A stretch of DNA of 63,060 nucleotides. Origin: Desulfobacteraceae bacterium (lineage in GTDB: Bacteria > Desulfobacterota > Desulfobacteria > Desulfobacterales > SURF-7). The translations under genes were made by a program, and so were the position numbers. Within the stretch, counting starts at the first letter, position 1. Each line of letters opens with the position of its first letter. Of the stretch, positions 54,226 to 63,060 are shown one piece after another. Under the pieces are notes generated by a model that saw only the letters and a program-made list of their open reading frames with translations, was not told the DNA's origin and made no database searches. The DNA lies in the NCBI GenBank assembly GCA_003599865.1, contig QZKS01000016.1:1-63060 (forward strand). Direction: 5' to 3'.

Positions 54226-54993
54226 TTGGAACCGATCTCATTACAGACAACTATTTTTCTGGGCATCGCCGGATTTGTCGCCGGATTTGTGGATTCGATC
54301 GCAGGCGGCGGAGGCCTGATCGCACTGCCGGCACTCCTGTCAACAGGCATCCCTCCCCATCTCGCCCTGGGAACCAATAAAATGCAGGGCTGTTTTGGAA
54401 CCTTTACAGCTGCCGCCAATTATGGCCGGAACAACCTGTTCCATTTCCGGGACACCATTCAGGGAATCCTGTATACGGCTGTTGGTGCAGGCATCGGGAC
54501 CATGACCATTCAGCATCTTTCCACGGATTTTCTGCGGTATGTGATCCCGATCCTGCTTCTGGCGGTTTTTCTTTACATGCTCTTTTCACCGCAGATCGGT
54601 GAAAAGGAAACCTCTCCGGTCCTGTCACCGGCTGTATTCTATGGGACTGCGGGTCTCATTCTTGGATTTTACGACGGATTTTTTGGTCCGGGAACCGGAT
54701 CATTCTGGATGATGGGGTTTATCCTGCTTCTGGGAATCAATCTGAAAAAAGCCACGGCGCACACCAAAATCATGAACTTTACCAGCAACATTGTCGCGCT
54801 GGTCTTTTTTACCATGGAAAATCAGGTTCTGTTTCGCATTGGATTGGTCATGGGGATCGGTCAGGTCATCGGCGCGTTTGCCGGTTCCAACCTTGTGGTG
54901 CTGAAAAATTCAAAGCTGGTCCGCATCTTCCTGCTGACCGTGATTGCCATGACGATCCTGAGACTCCTGATCACCACTTATCTGAATGTTTAA
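54226..54993 (+). CDS. TSUP family transporter (TauE/SafE-like)
   Basis: The 255-residue protein has about eight helices in two repeats, with the family motifs [16 protein letters not shown] and [16 protein letters not shown] proteins move sulfite, sulfonates or organic acids. The start is a TTG at 54226, read with AAGGTGG a little too far upstream (12 bases); no better start exists. The end overlaps the convergent ABC ATPase gene by 4 bases. A role in sulfur-anion export is a family-level guess. Confidence 0.82.
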   Translation: MEPISLQTTIFLGIAGFVAGFVDSIAGGGGLIALPALLSTGIPPHLALGTNKMQGCFGTFTAAANYGRNNLFHFRDTIQGILYTAVGAGIGTMTIQHLSTDFLRYVIPILLLAVFLYMLFSPQIGEKETSPVLSPAVFYGTAGLILGFYDGFFGPGTGSFWMMGFILLLGINLKKATAHTKIMNFTSNIVALVFFTMENQVLFRIGLVMGIGQVIGAFAGSNLVVLKNSKLVRIFLLTVIAMTILRLLITTYLNV

Positions 54994-55766
54994 TGCAGAA
55001 TCTGGCTGATAAACAAGCGGGAACGTTCATGCTGGGGATTTTCAAAAAATTCCTTGGGGGTATTTTTTTCCAGAATCTGTCCAAAATCCATGAACAATAC
55101 CCGATGGGCAACGCTCTTGGCAAAACCCATCTCATGGCTGACCACGAGCATGGTCATCCCTTCCTGGGCAAGACTGATCATGACATCCAGCACCTCTTTC
55201 ACCATCTCCGGGTCCAGGGCGGAGGTCGGTTCATCAAACAGCATGATATTGGGTTTCATACACAAACTGCGGGCAATGGCCACCCGCTGCTGCTGACCGC
55301 CGGAAAGCTGCCCCGGATATTTCTTCGCCTGTTCGGATATATGAACCTTTTCCAGATAATACATGGCCGTATCCAGAGCTTCCTTTTTGGGCACTTTTCT
55401 CACCCAGATCGGACCCAGCGTCAAATTTTCCAGGATGGTCAAGTGGGGAAACAGATTGAAATGCTGAAATACCATCCCTACATCCGCACGGATTTTTTCA
55501 ATATTCTTCATGTTATTGTTGAGCTCAACACCATGCACGATAATCCGCCCCCGCTGATGCTCCTCCAGACGGTTGATACATCGGATCAGGGTTGACTTGC
55601 CCGAACCCGAAGGACCGCAGATGACAATCCGCTCCCCTTTTCGAACCGTCATGCTGATGTCCTTTAAAACATGCATCTCTCCAAACCACTTGTGCAGGTT
55701 TTTAATTTCAATGACAGCCTCTCTGGACTGCAATGCATCATCATTTTTCAGATTTTCCTGATTCAT
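54990..55766 (-). CDS. aapP: Amino-acid ABC transporter ATPase (AapP)
   Basis: The 258-residue ATPase has Walker [10 protein letters not shown] (51-59), the [13 protein letters not shown] signature, Walker [15 protein letters not shown] and the switch His in VVSHEMGFA. The family drives uptake of polar and general L-amino acids. It is the last gene of the four-gene leftward operon, 46 bases from the permease upstream of it. The assignment as AapP, not GlnQ, rests on the two large permeases. Confidence 0.9.
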   Translation of the reverse strand: MNQENLKNDDALQSREAVIEIKNLHKWFGEMHVLKDISMTVRKGERIVICGPSGSGKSTLIRCINRLEEHQRGRIIVHGVELNNNMKNIEKIRADVGMVFQHFNLFPHLTILENLTLGPIWVRKVPKKEALDTAMYYLEKVHISEQAKKYPGQLSGGQQQRVAIARSLCMKPNIMLFDEPTSALDPEMVKEVLDVMISLAQEGMTMLVVSHEMGFAKSVAHRVLFMDFGQILEKNTPKEFFENPQHERSRLFISQILH

Positions 55767-55811
55767 ATGATATCTCTCGATCCTTGTGTTTCTCTTCCTG
55801 CAAAGTAACGG

Positions 55812-56918
55812 CTACCGGTTGGACCTGTTCAATTCACGCTCCAGACGCCGGCTGTAGTTTGACATAAAAAAACAACAGGTAAAATATATCATCGCAACGA
55901 AAATATACGCTTCTGCCGAAAACCCCATCCATTCCGGGTTGGTCAGGGTGGACTGGGTTGTCTTCAAGAGGTCATAAAGAGCAATGATCACAACCAGGGA
56001 GGTGTCCTTGAACGCCGAAATCAGTATGCTCACCGATGGCGGGATGACAATTTTCAATGCCTGGGGAAGGATGACAAGACGCATGGTCTGGACATAATTC
56101 AACCCAAGGGATTCCGCCGCCTCATATTGCCCCCTTGCCATTCCCTGCAGCCCGCCCCGAACCACTTCCGCGATATAGGCTGCGGTAAACAGAATGATCG
56201 CAACCTGGGCGCGTAAAATATTATTGAAGCTCACCCCTTCGGGTAAAAATAACGGAAACACCACCGATGACATGAACAACAGACTGATCAGGGGCACACC
56301 CCGGATCAATTCAATGTAGACAATACACAGAGACTGGATGATCGGCATCCTGGACTGTCTTCCCAGGGCCAGCAGAACCCCCATGGGATAGGCAGCCGTC
56401 AAGCCGAAGATAGACAGAATCAGGGTCAGGGGAAGCCCTCCCCACTGGGTGCTCTCTACCGTGTCCAGACCCAGGATACCGCCTTTCATGAGAAGACCCA
56501 TCAGGAAGAGCCCAAGAATCCAGCCATACGCCAGATATTTGTTCCAGTGATCGCGATTCTGGCTGTAAAACAGCAGCCCGGCCAGCAGAATCATTGCCAG
56601 AAACGGCCGCCAATGCTGGTCATGGGGATAAAAACCAAAAATGATAAAACGAAAATTCCCGGTCACCACAGACCAGCAGGCACCTCCGGCTTCATGACAC
56701 TCCGCCCCGGTGGAAAACCAGAGGCTGTCCACAAAGGCCCATGTAACAAGAGGTGGAACGGTTTTGATCAGAAAAATAACCGTGATGACCGTCAGGACCG
56801 AATTGAACCAGTCACTGAACAGATTCTTCCGGATCCATCCAATGGGACCGATCTGAATCACCGGCGGTTTGACGGTTTTTGCGTAAACAGTTTTGGATGG
56901 TTGATTCTTCGAATCCAT
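55812..56918 (-). CDS. aapM: Amino-acid ABC permease (AapM)
   Basis: The 368-residue inner-membrane permease is longer than the usual 220-residue His/Glu permease, as expected of AapM. It has about eight membrane helices and the EAA loop ESLGLNYVQTMRLVILPQALK near the C-terminus, which contacts the ATPase. It starts directly beside the AapQ stop (no gap) and is coupled to it. It should pair with AapQ to form the channel for L-amino acids. Confidence 0.9.
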   Translation of the reverse strand: MDSKNQPSKTVYAKTVKPPVIQIGPIGWIRKNLFSDWFNSVLTVITVIFLIKTVPPLVTWAFVDSLWFSTGAECHEAGGACWSVVTGNFRFIIFGFYPHDQHWRPFLAMILLAGLLFYSQNRDHWNKYLAYGWILGLFLMGLLMKGGILGLDTVESTQWGGLPLTLILSIFGLTAAYPMGVLLALGRQSRMPIIQSLCIVYIELIRGVPLISLLFMSSVVFPLFLPEGVSFNNILRAQVAIILFTAAYIAEVVRGGLQGMARGQYEAAESLGLNYVQTMRLVILPQALKIVIPPSVSILISAFKDTSLVVIIALYDLLKTTQSTLTNPEWMGFSAEAYIFVAMIYFTCCFFMSNYSRRLERELNRSNR

Positions 56919-58103
56919 CTATCGCTCGACCAGTGCTATTCTTTTGTTATACCAGTTCATAAACGCGGAAGTAATCAGGCTGAAAAAAAGATAAACGATC
57001 ATGATCATGGCCACACCTTCAATGGCCTGTCCGGTCTGGTTGATGGTTGTGCCGGCAACGGAAACAAAATCCGGATAACCGATTGCAACCGCCAGCGAAC
57101 TGTTCTTGGTCAGATTCAGCATCTGACTGGTCAACGGCGGCACAATGACACGCAAGGCCTGGGGCAGAATAACCAGTTTCAGCAAATGCCCCGGTTTCAA
57201 TCCCAGGGCCATGGCTGCTTCGGTCTGACCATGGCTCACCGATTGAATGCCGGCCCGCACAACCTCTGCTACGAATGCGGAAGTATACAAAACAAGTCCG
57301 AGCAAAAGTGCGGTGAATTCCGGACTGACGTTCACCCCGCCCTTGAAATTAAATCCCGTGAGCACCGGAATGTCCATCCGGGTCGGCGCTCCGCTGAGCC
57401 ACCAGGTGACCATCGGCAATCCAATCAGAATACCCAGGGAAGACCGGAACAAGGGGAAGTATTTTCCTGTTTTTTCCTGCCTTTTTCGAGACCAGAGGCG
57501 CAATACAAAAACAATCAGGCAGCCGATGCCGAAGGATATGGCCATATAAACATGGGCCGGCTGAAAAACCGGAACCATAAAAGCAAGCCCCCGGTTGCAC
57601 AGGAAAACCCCGTCGATCGGCTGCAACGCCTGCCGGGGTGACGGAAGGATTTCATAAAAAAAGGCATACCAGAAAAACAACTGCAGCAATACCGGAATAT
57701 CCTGAAGAACTTCAATGTAAATCGCGGCTATGCGGGATACAAGCCAGTTTTTCGAAAGACGGGACACGCCGACAAAGGTTCCCAGGATAACGGTCAGAAT
57801 AGTTCCGATAAACGAAACCAGCAGCGTGTTTAACACACCGACCCATAACGCCCTGGCATATTTATCAGCCGCTGAATAAGGGATCAGCTTCTCTCCGATT
57901 TCAAAAGAAGCCTCTTTCTGCAAAAAACCAAATCCGGTGGCAATGGACTGACGCGCAAGGTTATGGGTAATATTGGAAAACAGATAATAACCCAGAAGGC
58001 CGATCAGGAGCAGGGTCGTCACCTGGTATAGAATCGATCGTTTGGAAGGATCATTCCAGAACGATACCTTGCCCGACGTCTTGCTGTTGTGATTTGCCGT
58101 CAT
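56919..58103 (-). CDS. aapQ: Amino-acid ABC permease (AapQ)
   Basis: The 394-residue permease has eight or more membrane helices, with a large loop (about 70-100) and the EAA loop ALGLKPGHLLKLVILPQALR near the C-terminus. It heterodimerises with AapM. A 132-base gap with a strong hairpin separates it from the binding-protein gene upstream, while AapM follows at once. This arrangement makes the binding protein more abundant than the permeases. Confidence 0.9.
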   Translation of the reverse strand: MTANHNSKTSGKVSFWNDPSKRSILYQVTTLLLIGLLGYYLFSNITHNLARQSIATGFGFLQKEASFEIGEKLIPYSAADKYARALWVGVLNTLLVSFIGTILTVILGTFVGVSRLSKNWLVSRIAAIYIEVLQDIPVLLQLFFWYAFFYEILPSPRQALQPIDGVFLCNRGLAFMVPVFQPAHVYMAISFGIGCLIVFVLRLWSRKRQEKTGKYFPLFRSSLGILIGLPMVTWWLSGAPTRMDIPVLTGFNFKGGVNVSPEFTALLLGLVLYTSAFVAEVVRAGIQSVSHGQTEAAMALGLKPGHLLKLVILPQALRVIVPPLTSQMLNLTKNSSLAVAIGYPDFVSVAGTTINQTGQAIEGVAMIMIVYLFFSLITSAFMNWYNKRIALVER

Positions 58104-58140
58104 TCCTTCACGATGATTCCATCAAATCGTTGATACGAAA

Positions 58141-58171
58141 GGTAAGGCGCTGCGGTGTCCGGCGCCTTACC
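58141..58171 (-). terminator. Intercistronic hairpin between aapJ and aapQ
   Basis: GGTAAGGCGC (58141-58150) pairs perfectly with GCGCCTTACC (58162-58171), loop 11, with a short U-stretch after it on the minus strand. It should act as a partial terminator or 3' end protector that raises aapJ message over aapQMP. Confidence 0.7.
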
Positions 58172-58235
58172 CGTGATGTGACCGTACATCCGATTCCCGG
58201 TTCCGGAATACGGAATGATGATAGCGGAACAATCT

Positions 58236-59252
58236 TTATTTGAATGGCGGGGAATACATCAATCCACCGTTGGTCCAGAGTGCATTGAGGCCTCTTTCAA
58301 TGCCGAGCGGTGTGTTCACACCGACATTTCGCTCAAAAACCTCTCCGTAATTACCCACCTGTTTGATGATATTATAGGCAAATTTTTCATCCAGCCCCAA
58401 GGCCTCTCCGTTTCCCGGTGAAACCCCTAAAAAACGTTGAATAATGGGGTCATTGCTCTTCAGCATCTCATCGACATTTTTAGAGGAAACCCCCAGTTCT
58501 TCCGCATTGATCATGGCCAGAATGGAATAATTCACAATATCCTTCCACTGATTGTCACCATGACGGACAGCCGGTGCAAGGGGTTCTTTTGAAATGATTT
58601 CCGGAAGAATGATATAATCTTTGGGGTTAGGCGCAACCGCCCGATTACCGGCCAGCTGGGATGCGTCGGAAGTCAGGCAGTCACATCGCCCGGCGAAAAA
58701 CGCTTTTGCCAGTTCTGCCGTGTTTTCGATTACAACGGGTTTCATCTTCATATTGTTGGCTCTGAAATAATCCGCCACATTCAACTCCGTTGTGGTTCCC
58801 GGCAGAACACAGACCGTCGCGCCATCAAGCTCTTTGGCGCTTTTGACGCCCAGCTTTTTGGAAATCAGAAAACCCTGTCCGTCATAATAGTTTACCTGGC
58901 AGAAATCCAGGCCCAAGGCCGTATCCCGGGTCAATGTCTGGGTACAGTTCCGGGTCAGGATGTCAACCTCACCGGATTGCAGCGCGGTAAACCTTGTCTT
59001 GGCCGTCAGAGGCGTATACTTTACTTTATTGGCGTCCCCGAAAACAGCAGCGGCGACGGCCCGGGCAGTATCCACATCAAGACCGCGCCATACACCTTTT
59101 TCATCCGGTTTTCCAAAACCAAACAGGTCACCGTTTACACCGGCCTGGATAAAGCCTTTGGCCTTAACATCATCAAGCGTTCCGGCAGTGGCCAATCCGC
59201 AAACCAAAACAAACAATAACAAGTTTACAAAGAATAATCTGAAAAATTTCAT
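58236..59252 (-). CDS. aapJ: Amino-acid ABC substrate-binding protein (AapJ)
   Basis: The 338-residue periplasmic protein has a signal peptide (about 1-23, ending GLATAG) and a type 2 SBP fold with GVWRGLDVDTARAVAAAVFG, LTRNCTQTLTRD and CLTSDASQLAG segments typical of AapJ/BztA. It captures L-amino acids and hands them to AapQM. It is first in the operon. A GGAGAAG ribosome site precedes the ATG. The promoter must lie within the 330-base gap 59253-59582. Confidence 0.92.
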   Translation of the reverse strand: MKFFRLFFVNLLLFVLVCGLATAGTLDDVKAKGFIQAGVNGDLFGFGKPDEKGVWRGLDVDTARAVAAAVFGDANKVKYTPLTAKTRFTALQSGEVDILTRNCTQTLTRDTALGLDFCQVNYYDGQGFLISKKLGVKSAKELDGATVCVLPGTTTELNVADYFRANNMKMKPVVIENTAELAKAFFAGRCDCLTSDASQLAGNRAVAPNPKDYIILPEIISKEPLAPAVRHGDNQWKDIVNYSILAMINAEELGVSSKNVDEMLKSNDPIIQRFLGVSPGNGEALGLDEKFAYNIIKQVGNYGEVFERNVGVNTPLGIERGLNALWTNGGLMYSPPFK

Positions 59253-59545
59253 ATTCCTCTTCTCCTTTACAGTTTACTGGTTAACTTTCCGAGCCGAAAT
59301 TGTGATCTATCATGTTTATGGATCACTGAATGTGAACACACAAAAAGCGATATAGATGGGATATCATCAAATTGCCCGTCAACAGCAACTTTGAAGATGA
59401 TTTCAAACCGAATAAAATGCCGCATCGATTGATTGATAACTTTTTTACATAAAGAACGGAGTTTTGCAAGGGAAAAGAAAAAACAGAATCATGTTGCATG
59501 ATGTCCGAAAGATTTCCACTTATGCAATCTTTGCTTGGCTTTCCA

Positions 59546-59575
59546 TTGACAAAAACGCAATTATTATATATGAAC
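59546..59575 (+). promoter_or_regulatory. Possible sigma-70 promoter with very short leader
   Basis: TTGACA (59546-59551) and a TATATG-like -10 (about 59567-59572) lie at the correct order with a spacing of 15-17 bases. A start near 59580 would leave almost no leader before the ATG at 59583, so that message could be leaderless. No Shine-Dalgarno is seen before the ATG. The rest of the 59253-59582 gap shows no gene. Confidence 0.4.
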
Positions 59576-59582
59576 ATGGTTA

Positions 59583-60278
59583 ATGAAACCATACACGCCA
59601 CCAAAAAAGCAGGGAAATCCGATCCGGCTGTTTTTGTGCCTTTTGTATCTCTTCCTGACCATGAGCGGCTGCGGATCCAACAGTTCCAGCACAGACACAG
59701 ACACCAGTAGAAACCTGCAGGACGGCATTGCACCGCAGATCATTTCCGCCAGATTGATTGATGCCCAGGGCAATGATATCGAAACCCGTGTCATCGATGG
59801 AAACACGATGATCACGCCAAGTTCCGGGCAGCAGATCGGATTTGAATTGACCTTTATAGCTTCCAAAGATGTGGCTGTCGAGGTTATTGTAAATCAGTAC
59901 ACACCCATGGATATCAAAACCGTTCCCGAGCCGACATATTGTGAAGGGGACGGATGTCCGGATCCGGCTAAGGGAGAAATCCCCTATTATGGTGAGGAAA
60001 TTTTTTATGAATTCGGGAGCAATCAGTTTTTCCCCATCGCACCATTTGACGGGCCGCGAAGATATTCCATTCCCACGGACATCGAACCGGACATCGTCGT
60101 CACAGAGGATCAGTTTACCGAGACTGAAAAGGAAACGCACATCGAATATTTTCTGCAAATCAAAGATTATTATATCGTTGACGGTCCCGGATATGAGAGA
60201 ATATTTCGATTTCAGGTTGAAGACAGTGACGGGTATATCAGCAAGGACCATATTATTTATACCAATATCCCGCTGTAG
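59583..60278 (+). CDS. Hypothetical lipoprotein
   Basis: The 231-residue protein has a basic N-terminus, a hydrophobic stretch (about 15-28) and a lipobox ending MSGC at Cys 29, followed by a Ser/Thr/Asp-rich linker (SSSTDTD). The body is acidic with possible Ig-like strands and a CEGDGC pair. I recognise no family. It starts without a ribosome site near a promoter-like sequence. It is followed by a HEAT-repeat lipoprotein 57 bases on. Function unknown. Confidence 0.65.
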   Translation: MKPYTPPKKQGNPIRLFLCLLYLFLTMSGCGSNSSSTDTDTSRNLQDGIAPQIISARLIDAQGNDIETRVIDGNTMITPSSGQQIGFELTFIASKDVAVEVIVNQYTPMDIKTVPEPTYCEGDGCPDPAKGEIPYYGEEIFYEFGSNQFFPIAPFDGPRRYSIPTDIEPDIVVTEDQFTETEKETHIEYFLQIKDYYIVDGPGYERIFRFQVEDSDGYISKDHIIYTNIPL

Positions 60279-60334
60279 CGAAGTGATCTTCACCTTCATT
60301 TTTTCGCACCATGGGTTTTCACGGAGGTTATTGA

Positions 60335-61717
60335 ATGCTGGTTCACCAAGAGGACAATTCTTCTTCTGCACATCGGATTTCCATTGTTATGCCCCTCGCC
60401 TGCCTGTTCCTGTCCATAATCTTCATCGCAAGCTGCGTCCCCTGGCAAAAAAAATATGATTTGAAATCAAAAGAGGAAATGACGGAGCTTGAAGCCATTC
60501 CCAGATTATTGAATGCGCTTGAGGACAAAGACTGGTTTGTACGCAAGGAAGCGGCAAAAGCCCTGGGAAATATCGGTCCGGAGGCGGAAGAAGCCGTGCC
60601 TGCCTTGAAGCTGGCGCTGAACGACCGCCACTATGATGTCAGACAGGAAGCGGCGGCAGCACTGGAAAAAATCGGTTCCGAACTGGATCCGGATCTACCG
60701 GTCCTGATTCTTGTCGCAGCCCTTCAATCCGAAGGCTGGTCAAGACCAAAGGAAGCGGCCCGGGAGCTGGGGGAAATGGGTCCCAAAGCCCAAAAAGCGG
60801 TTTCCGCCTTGATCTCGGTCATCAAAAAAGACGACCACTACATGGTCTCGTACGAATACACGCGTATCGAGGCCATCCGTACACTCGGCAAAATTGGACC
60901 GGCTGCGGAAATGGCCGTACCGGCCCTCATCAACACATTATCCGATATGAACTTTCTGATTCGACAGGAAATCTGCCTTGCTCTCCCCAAGCTCGGCAAA
61001 GAATCAAAGGCGGCAATTCCTGTGCTGATTGAACTGGCGGAAAAGGATCCCAACAACCATGTCCGTGTGGCAGCCACGCAAACCCTTGGCCTGATCGGGC
61101 CGGATGCAAAGTCAGCCATGCCCATGCTGGTGAATGTGTTTGTCAATGAAAAAAATCCGTTTATCTGCGAACAGGCCGCTTTTGCCATGAGCCGGATTGA
61201 ACCCTCCTCAAAACTGGCGATTGACGTTCTGGCAAGATCCTTGAAAGATCCGGACCCCAGAATCAAAAACTATTCAGCCAAAGCGTTATCCGAAATGGGA
61301 GAACATGTAACCAACGCCGCTCCGGAACTTGCTTATACCCTGGTTAAAGATGAAGACACGGTTCGTATCGAGTCGGCCAAGGCCTTGGGGAATATCGGAC
61401 CGCAAGGACGATATGCTGTTCCGGCACTGACAAGGGTTCTGGAGGCCGGCAATCCGGATCTTCGAAAAGAAGCGGTCATTGCACTGGGTAAAATCGGATT
61501 CCCCACCAAAGAATCCACCCAGGCACTCACCAGAATCTTAAAAGACCCGGAACCGGAACTCAGACTATCTGCTATCAACACACTGATGCAGAACAATATC
61601 AAGAGTCCGGATACGGTTGCAGGGCTTAAAAAGATGATCGCAGAAGAAAAAAACAGGGAAATCAAAAAAGCAGCGGAAAATGCGATACGCCAATTGGAAA
61701 CCGCTCCCAAAAAATAG
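60335..61717 (+). CDS. HEAT-repeat lipoprotein
   Basis: The 460-residue protein has a signal region with lipobox IASC (Cys at about residue 34) and then about ten HEAT/PBS-lyase-type repeats (about 45-455), each with an A-LG-IGP-A-AVPAL core (LGNIGPEAEEAVPALK). HEAT solenoids bind partner proteins. It sits on the outer face of a membrane by its lipid anchor; the partner is unknown. The ATG at 60335 has a GGAGG ribosome site 7 bases upstream. Confidence 0.8.
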   Translation: MLVHQEDNSSSAHRISIVMPLACLFLSIIFIASCVPWQKKYDLKSKEEMTELEAIPRLLNALEDKDWFVRKEAAKALGNIGPEAEEAVPALKLALNDRHYDVRQEAAAALEKIGSELDPDLPVLILVAALQSEGWSRPKEAARELGEMGPKAQKAVSALISVIKKDDHYMVSYEYTRIEAIRTLGKIGPAAEMAVPALINTLSDMNFLIRQEICLALPKLGKESKAAIPVLIELAEKDPNNHVRVAATQTLGLIGPDAKSAMPMLVNVFVNEKNPFICEQAAFAMSRIEPSSKLAIDVLARSLKDPDPRIKNYSAKALSEMGEHVTNAAPELAYTLVKDEDTVRIESAKALGNIGPQGRYAVPALTRVLEAGNPDLRKEAVIALGKIGFPTKESTQALTRILKDPEPELRLSAINTLMQNNIKSPDTVAGLKKMIAEEKNREIKKAAENAIRQLETAPKK

Positions 61718-61734
61718 ACGATTGCGAACATTTT

Positions 61735-62235
61735 TTATTTCTCAAGCTTGGATATCCGAACAACAAGCCTTTCCGTGAACGTTCTGCCATTCATCACAAT
61801 GGTGACTTCCACACCATGGTTACCCGGTTCCATCGGCATCTGCGTCCACTGTTCCAGGTCGCCGTGTGCCAGTATTCCCGGCCATATCGTTTTGATAAAA
61901 ATATCTCTTGCTCTTACTCTTTCAATCAACTTCGGGTCGTTTCGGTTTTCAAAATTCATGCTGTCAAAAATAAAACCGCCTTTATACTCATTGTCATGGA
62001 TGTAGCTGGTTTTATTCCAGTCAACAAAAATCGGATTCGCTGTCTTGTTTTTCAGAATCAGTCGGAATCCGCAATGTCTCTCATTTGCACTTAAAGGGGT
62101 GATGCTGAAATAATAGTTGTCATTTTCCATTTTCGCATAATGGGGTGAACTGACGGATACAATTCCTGTGGCGCATCCTCCGATCGCCATCCATAACCAA
62201 AAAGATAAAAAAAAAGTAAAATGCCTTTTCATCAT
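61735..62235 (-). CDS. Small hypothetical lipoprotein
   Basis: The 166-residue protein has a signal peptide with lipobox IGGC (about residue 20) and a beta-strand-rich body (FSITPLSANERHCGF, NPIFVDWNKTSY), which suggests an Ig-like or immunoglobulin-fold domain. No family was recognised. An ATG at 62247 is also possible. It converges with the HEAT lipoprotein gene after 17 bases; both may serve the envelope but are on opposite strands. Confidence 0.65.
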   Translation of the reverse strand: MMKRHFTFFLSFWLWMAIGGCATGIVSVSSPHYAKMENDNYYFSITPLSANERHCGFRLILKNKTANPIFVDWNKTSYIHDNEYKGGFIFDSMNFENRNDPKLIERVRARDIFIKTIWPGILAHGDLEQWTQMPMEPGNHGVEVTIVMNGRTFTERLVVRISKLEK

Positions 62236-62247
62236 CACAATAACCAT

Positions 62248-62617
62248 CGTTACGATTTCAAGCTGTTATACAATGCATGCCCATTACAAATCTCCCGCCG
62301 TCATCCATAATATAAATATTCCGATAATACAAGTGAACATCGGCATTATGACAAGACCAAATCGCGATATCGTCGGATTCACCGCCGGATGAACCGGCCA
62401 CGGGAAACCACCATCAAAAGACCGGAAATGAAGTTATTGACACATCAATACCCTTTGCATATACTCGACGCTTAAAACCGGGGACGAACAGTCCGTTCCA
62501 TTGAACGGTATTCGTGTAACCGGAAATACAATATATTCTGAAACATCCTCTTGCAAAAGAAGGTATGATCTGTACAGGTTATTTTCATTTTTCCACCAGC
62601 AGGGAATCAAAGAATCT
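62248..62617. other. 370-base intergenic region between divergent lipoprotein genes
   Basis: This AT-rich gap separates a leftward lipoprotein gene from a rightward TPR-like lipoprotein gene and must hold both promoters. No sigma-54 match, repeat or credible coding frame was found. The short leftward frame at 62434-62673 is opposite the start of the next gene and is treated as a shadow. Confidence 0.5.
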
Positions 62618-63060
62618 ATGACATTTCGGAATCTCGCTATCATATTTGCACTCGTTTGTTTTTCCATGATCACGTGCTCATGCGCACGAAAACCAGCGCT
62701 GCCGACGCTGCCGGTGCAGGGAGCCCCTGGAGAGAAAGTGTTCCGGCAGGCGGAAATAAAATTTCTATCCCAGGAATATCCGGAAGCGGTCCAGCTATTT
62801 CAGGACTATATCAATATTTATCCCGATAGTCCGCTCGTGCCTTCCGCCCTCATGAGAATCGGTGCCATTTACCTGGTGCAGAACCGTTATACGGAAGCCC
62901 GCATTGCCTATCAAAAGCTGATCGAAACCGCTCCGGAAAGCCGGTTCATACCGGATGCACGATTGGGCATACTGACAACCTATTATCATGAAGACGCATA
63001 TGAAGAATTGCTGAATCAGGCAGGGGAAATGGATGATCACTCCCTTCCCAAAGGGATTTA
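62618..63060 (+). CDS. TPR-like lipoprotein, 3' end cut by window edge
   Basis: The 147 visible residues show a signal peptide with a Cys-rich lipobox area (MITCSC, about 17-22), a proline-rich linker and then TPR-type helices (FRQAEIKFLSQEYPEAVQLF; YTEARIAYQKLIETAPESR), as in BamD/YbgF or in the N-terminal part of LpoA-like penicillin-binding protein activators. The remaining domain lies outside the window, so BamD-like versus LpoA-like cannot be decided. No stop occurs before the edge. Confidence 0.75.
   Translation, partial: MTFRNLAIIFALVCFSMITCSCARKPALPTLPVQGAPGEKVFRQAEIKFLSQEYPEAVQLFQDYINIYPDSPLVPSALMRIGAIYLVQNRYTEARIAYQKLIETAPESRFIPDARLGILTTYYHEDAYEELLNQAGEMDDHSLPKGI

Noticed and set aside
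1-63060. CRISPR arrays, tRNA or rRNA genes, insertion sequences and prophage genes
   Set aside because: No regularly spaced direct repeats, tRNA cloverleaf, rRNA sequence, transposase or integrase was noticed; a computed search was not possible.

Overview
The window looks like chromosome from a Gram-negative anaerobe, most likely a Desulfobacterota (deltaproteobacterial, sulfate-reducer-like) genome. The signs are an LPS/lipid A export locus, a ferredoxin-type 2-oxoacid oxidoreductase, a DUF362 protein, a TIGR03545/TIGR03546 pair, several sigma-54-type promoter matches, and many CCGG-rich codons. The assignment is inferred from gene content. I saw no rRNA, tRNA, CRISPR array, transposase or phage gene.

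Layout. 0-1.6 kb: the end of an unrecognised gene with a long inverted repeat at its stop, then an HDOD signalling protein. 1.6-10.2 kb: a leftward heavy-metal (Cu/Ag-type) RND efflux operon (pump, outer-membrane channel, adaptor, HMA protein), then two tandem rightward genes for small exported proteins with a GANC-x6-CP motif; a third copy lies at 41.6 kb. 10.2-23.6 kb: envelope lipid/LPS region with a PagL-like lipid A deacylase, GT39 transferase, LptF, LptG, LpxK, two GT9 heptosyltransferase-like genes, LpxL-like acyltransferase, GT2 and GT4 transferases, O-antigen ligase and a KdkA-like sugar kinase. 23.6-31.5 kb: DUF362 protein, REC-DUF4388-PilZ protein, then a tight CHASE2-adenylate cyclase / SH3 / M48 peptidase / OmpP1-FadL-like unit. 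31.5-32.6 kb: CDF metal exporter overlapping a DUF4405-like haem membrane protein.

32.9-41.2 kb: sensory block, all leftward: sCache-PAS hybrid histidine kinase, sigma-54 activator, chemoreceptor with a sigma-54 promoter match, CheW and a small REC-like protein. 41.6-46.5 kb: third GANC protein divergent from an ECF sigma/anti-sigma pair, a GAF histidine kinase, a REC-TPR protein and a small PD-(D/E)XK-like protein. 46.8-54.1 kb: TIGR03545/TIGR03546 pair, KorA plus a KorB-KorC fusion, an EamA transporter and a sigma-54-preceded processive glycosyltransferase. 54.2-59.3 kb: TSUP transporter and a complete AapJQMP amino-acid ABC system. 59.5-63.06 kb: four lipoproteins, one with HEAT repeats and one TPR-like, cut by the window edge.

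The most promising undescribed element is the three-copy GANC-x6-CP exported family: two copies lie beside the metal efflux operon and one faces an ECF sigma operon. Next are the cyclase-SH3-M48-OmpP1 unit and the link between the sigma-54 activator and the promoter of the neighbouring chemoreceptor.
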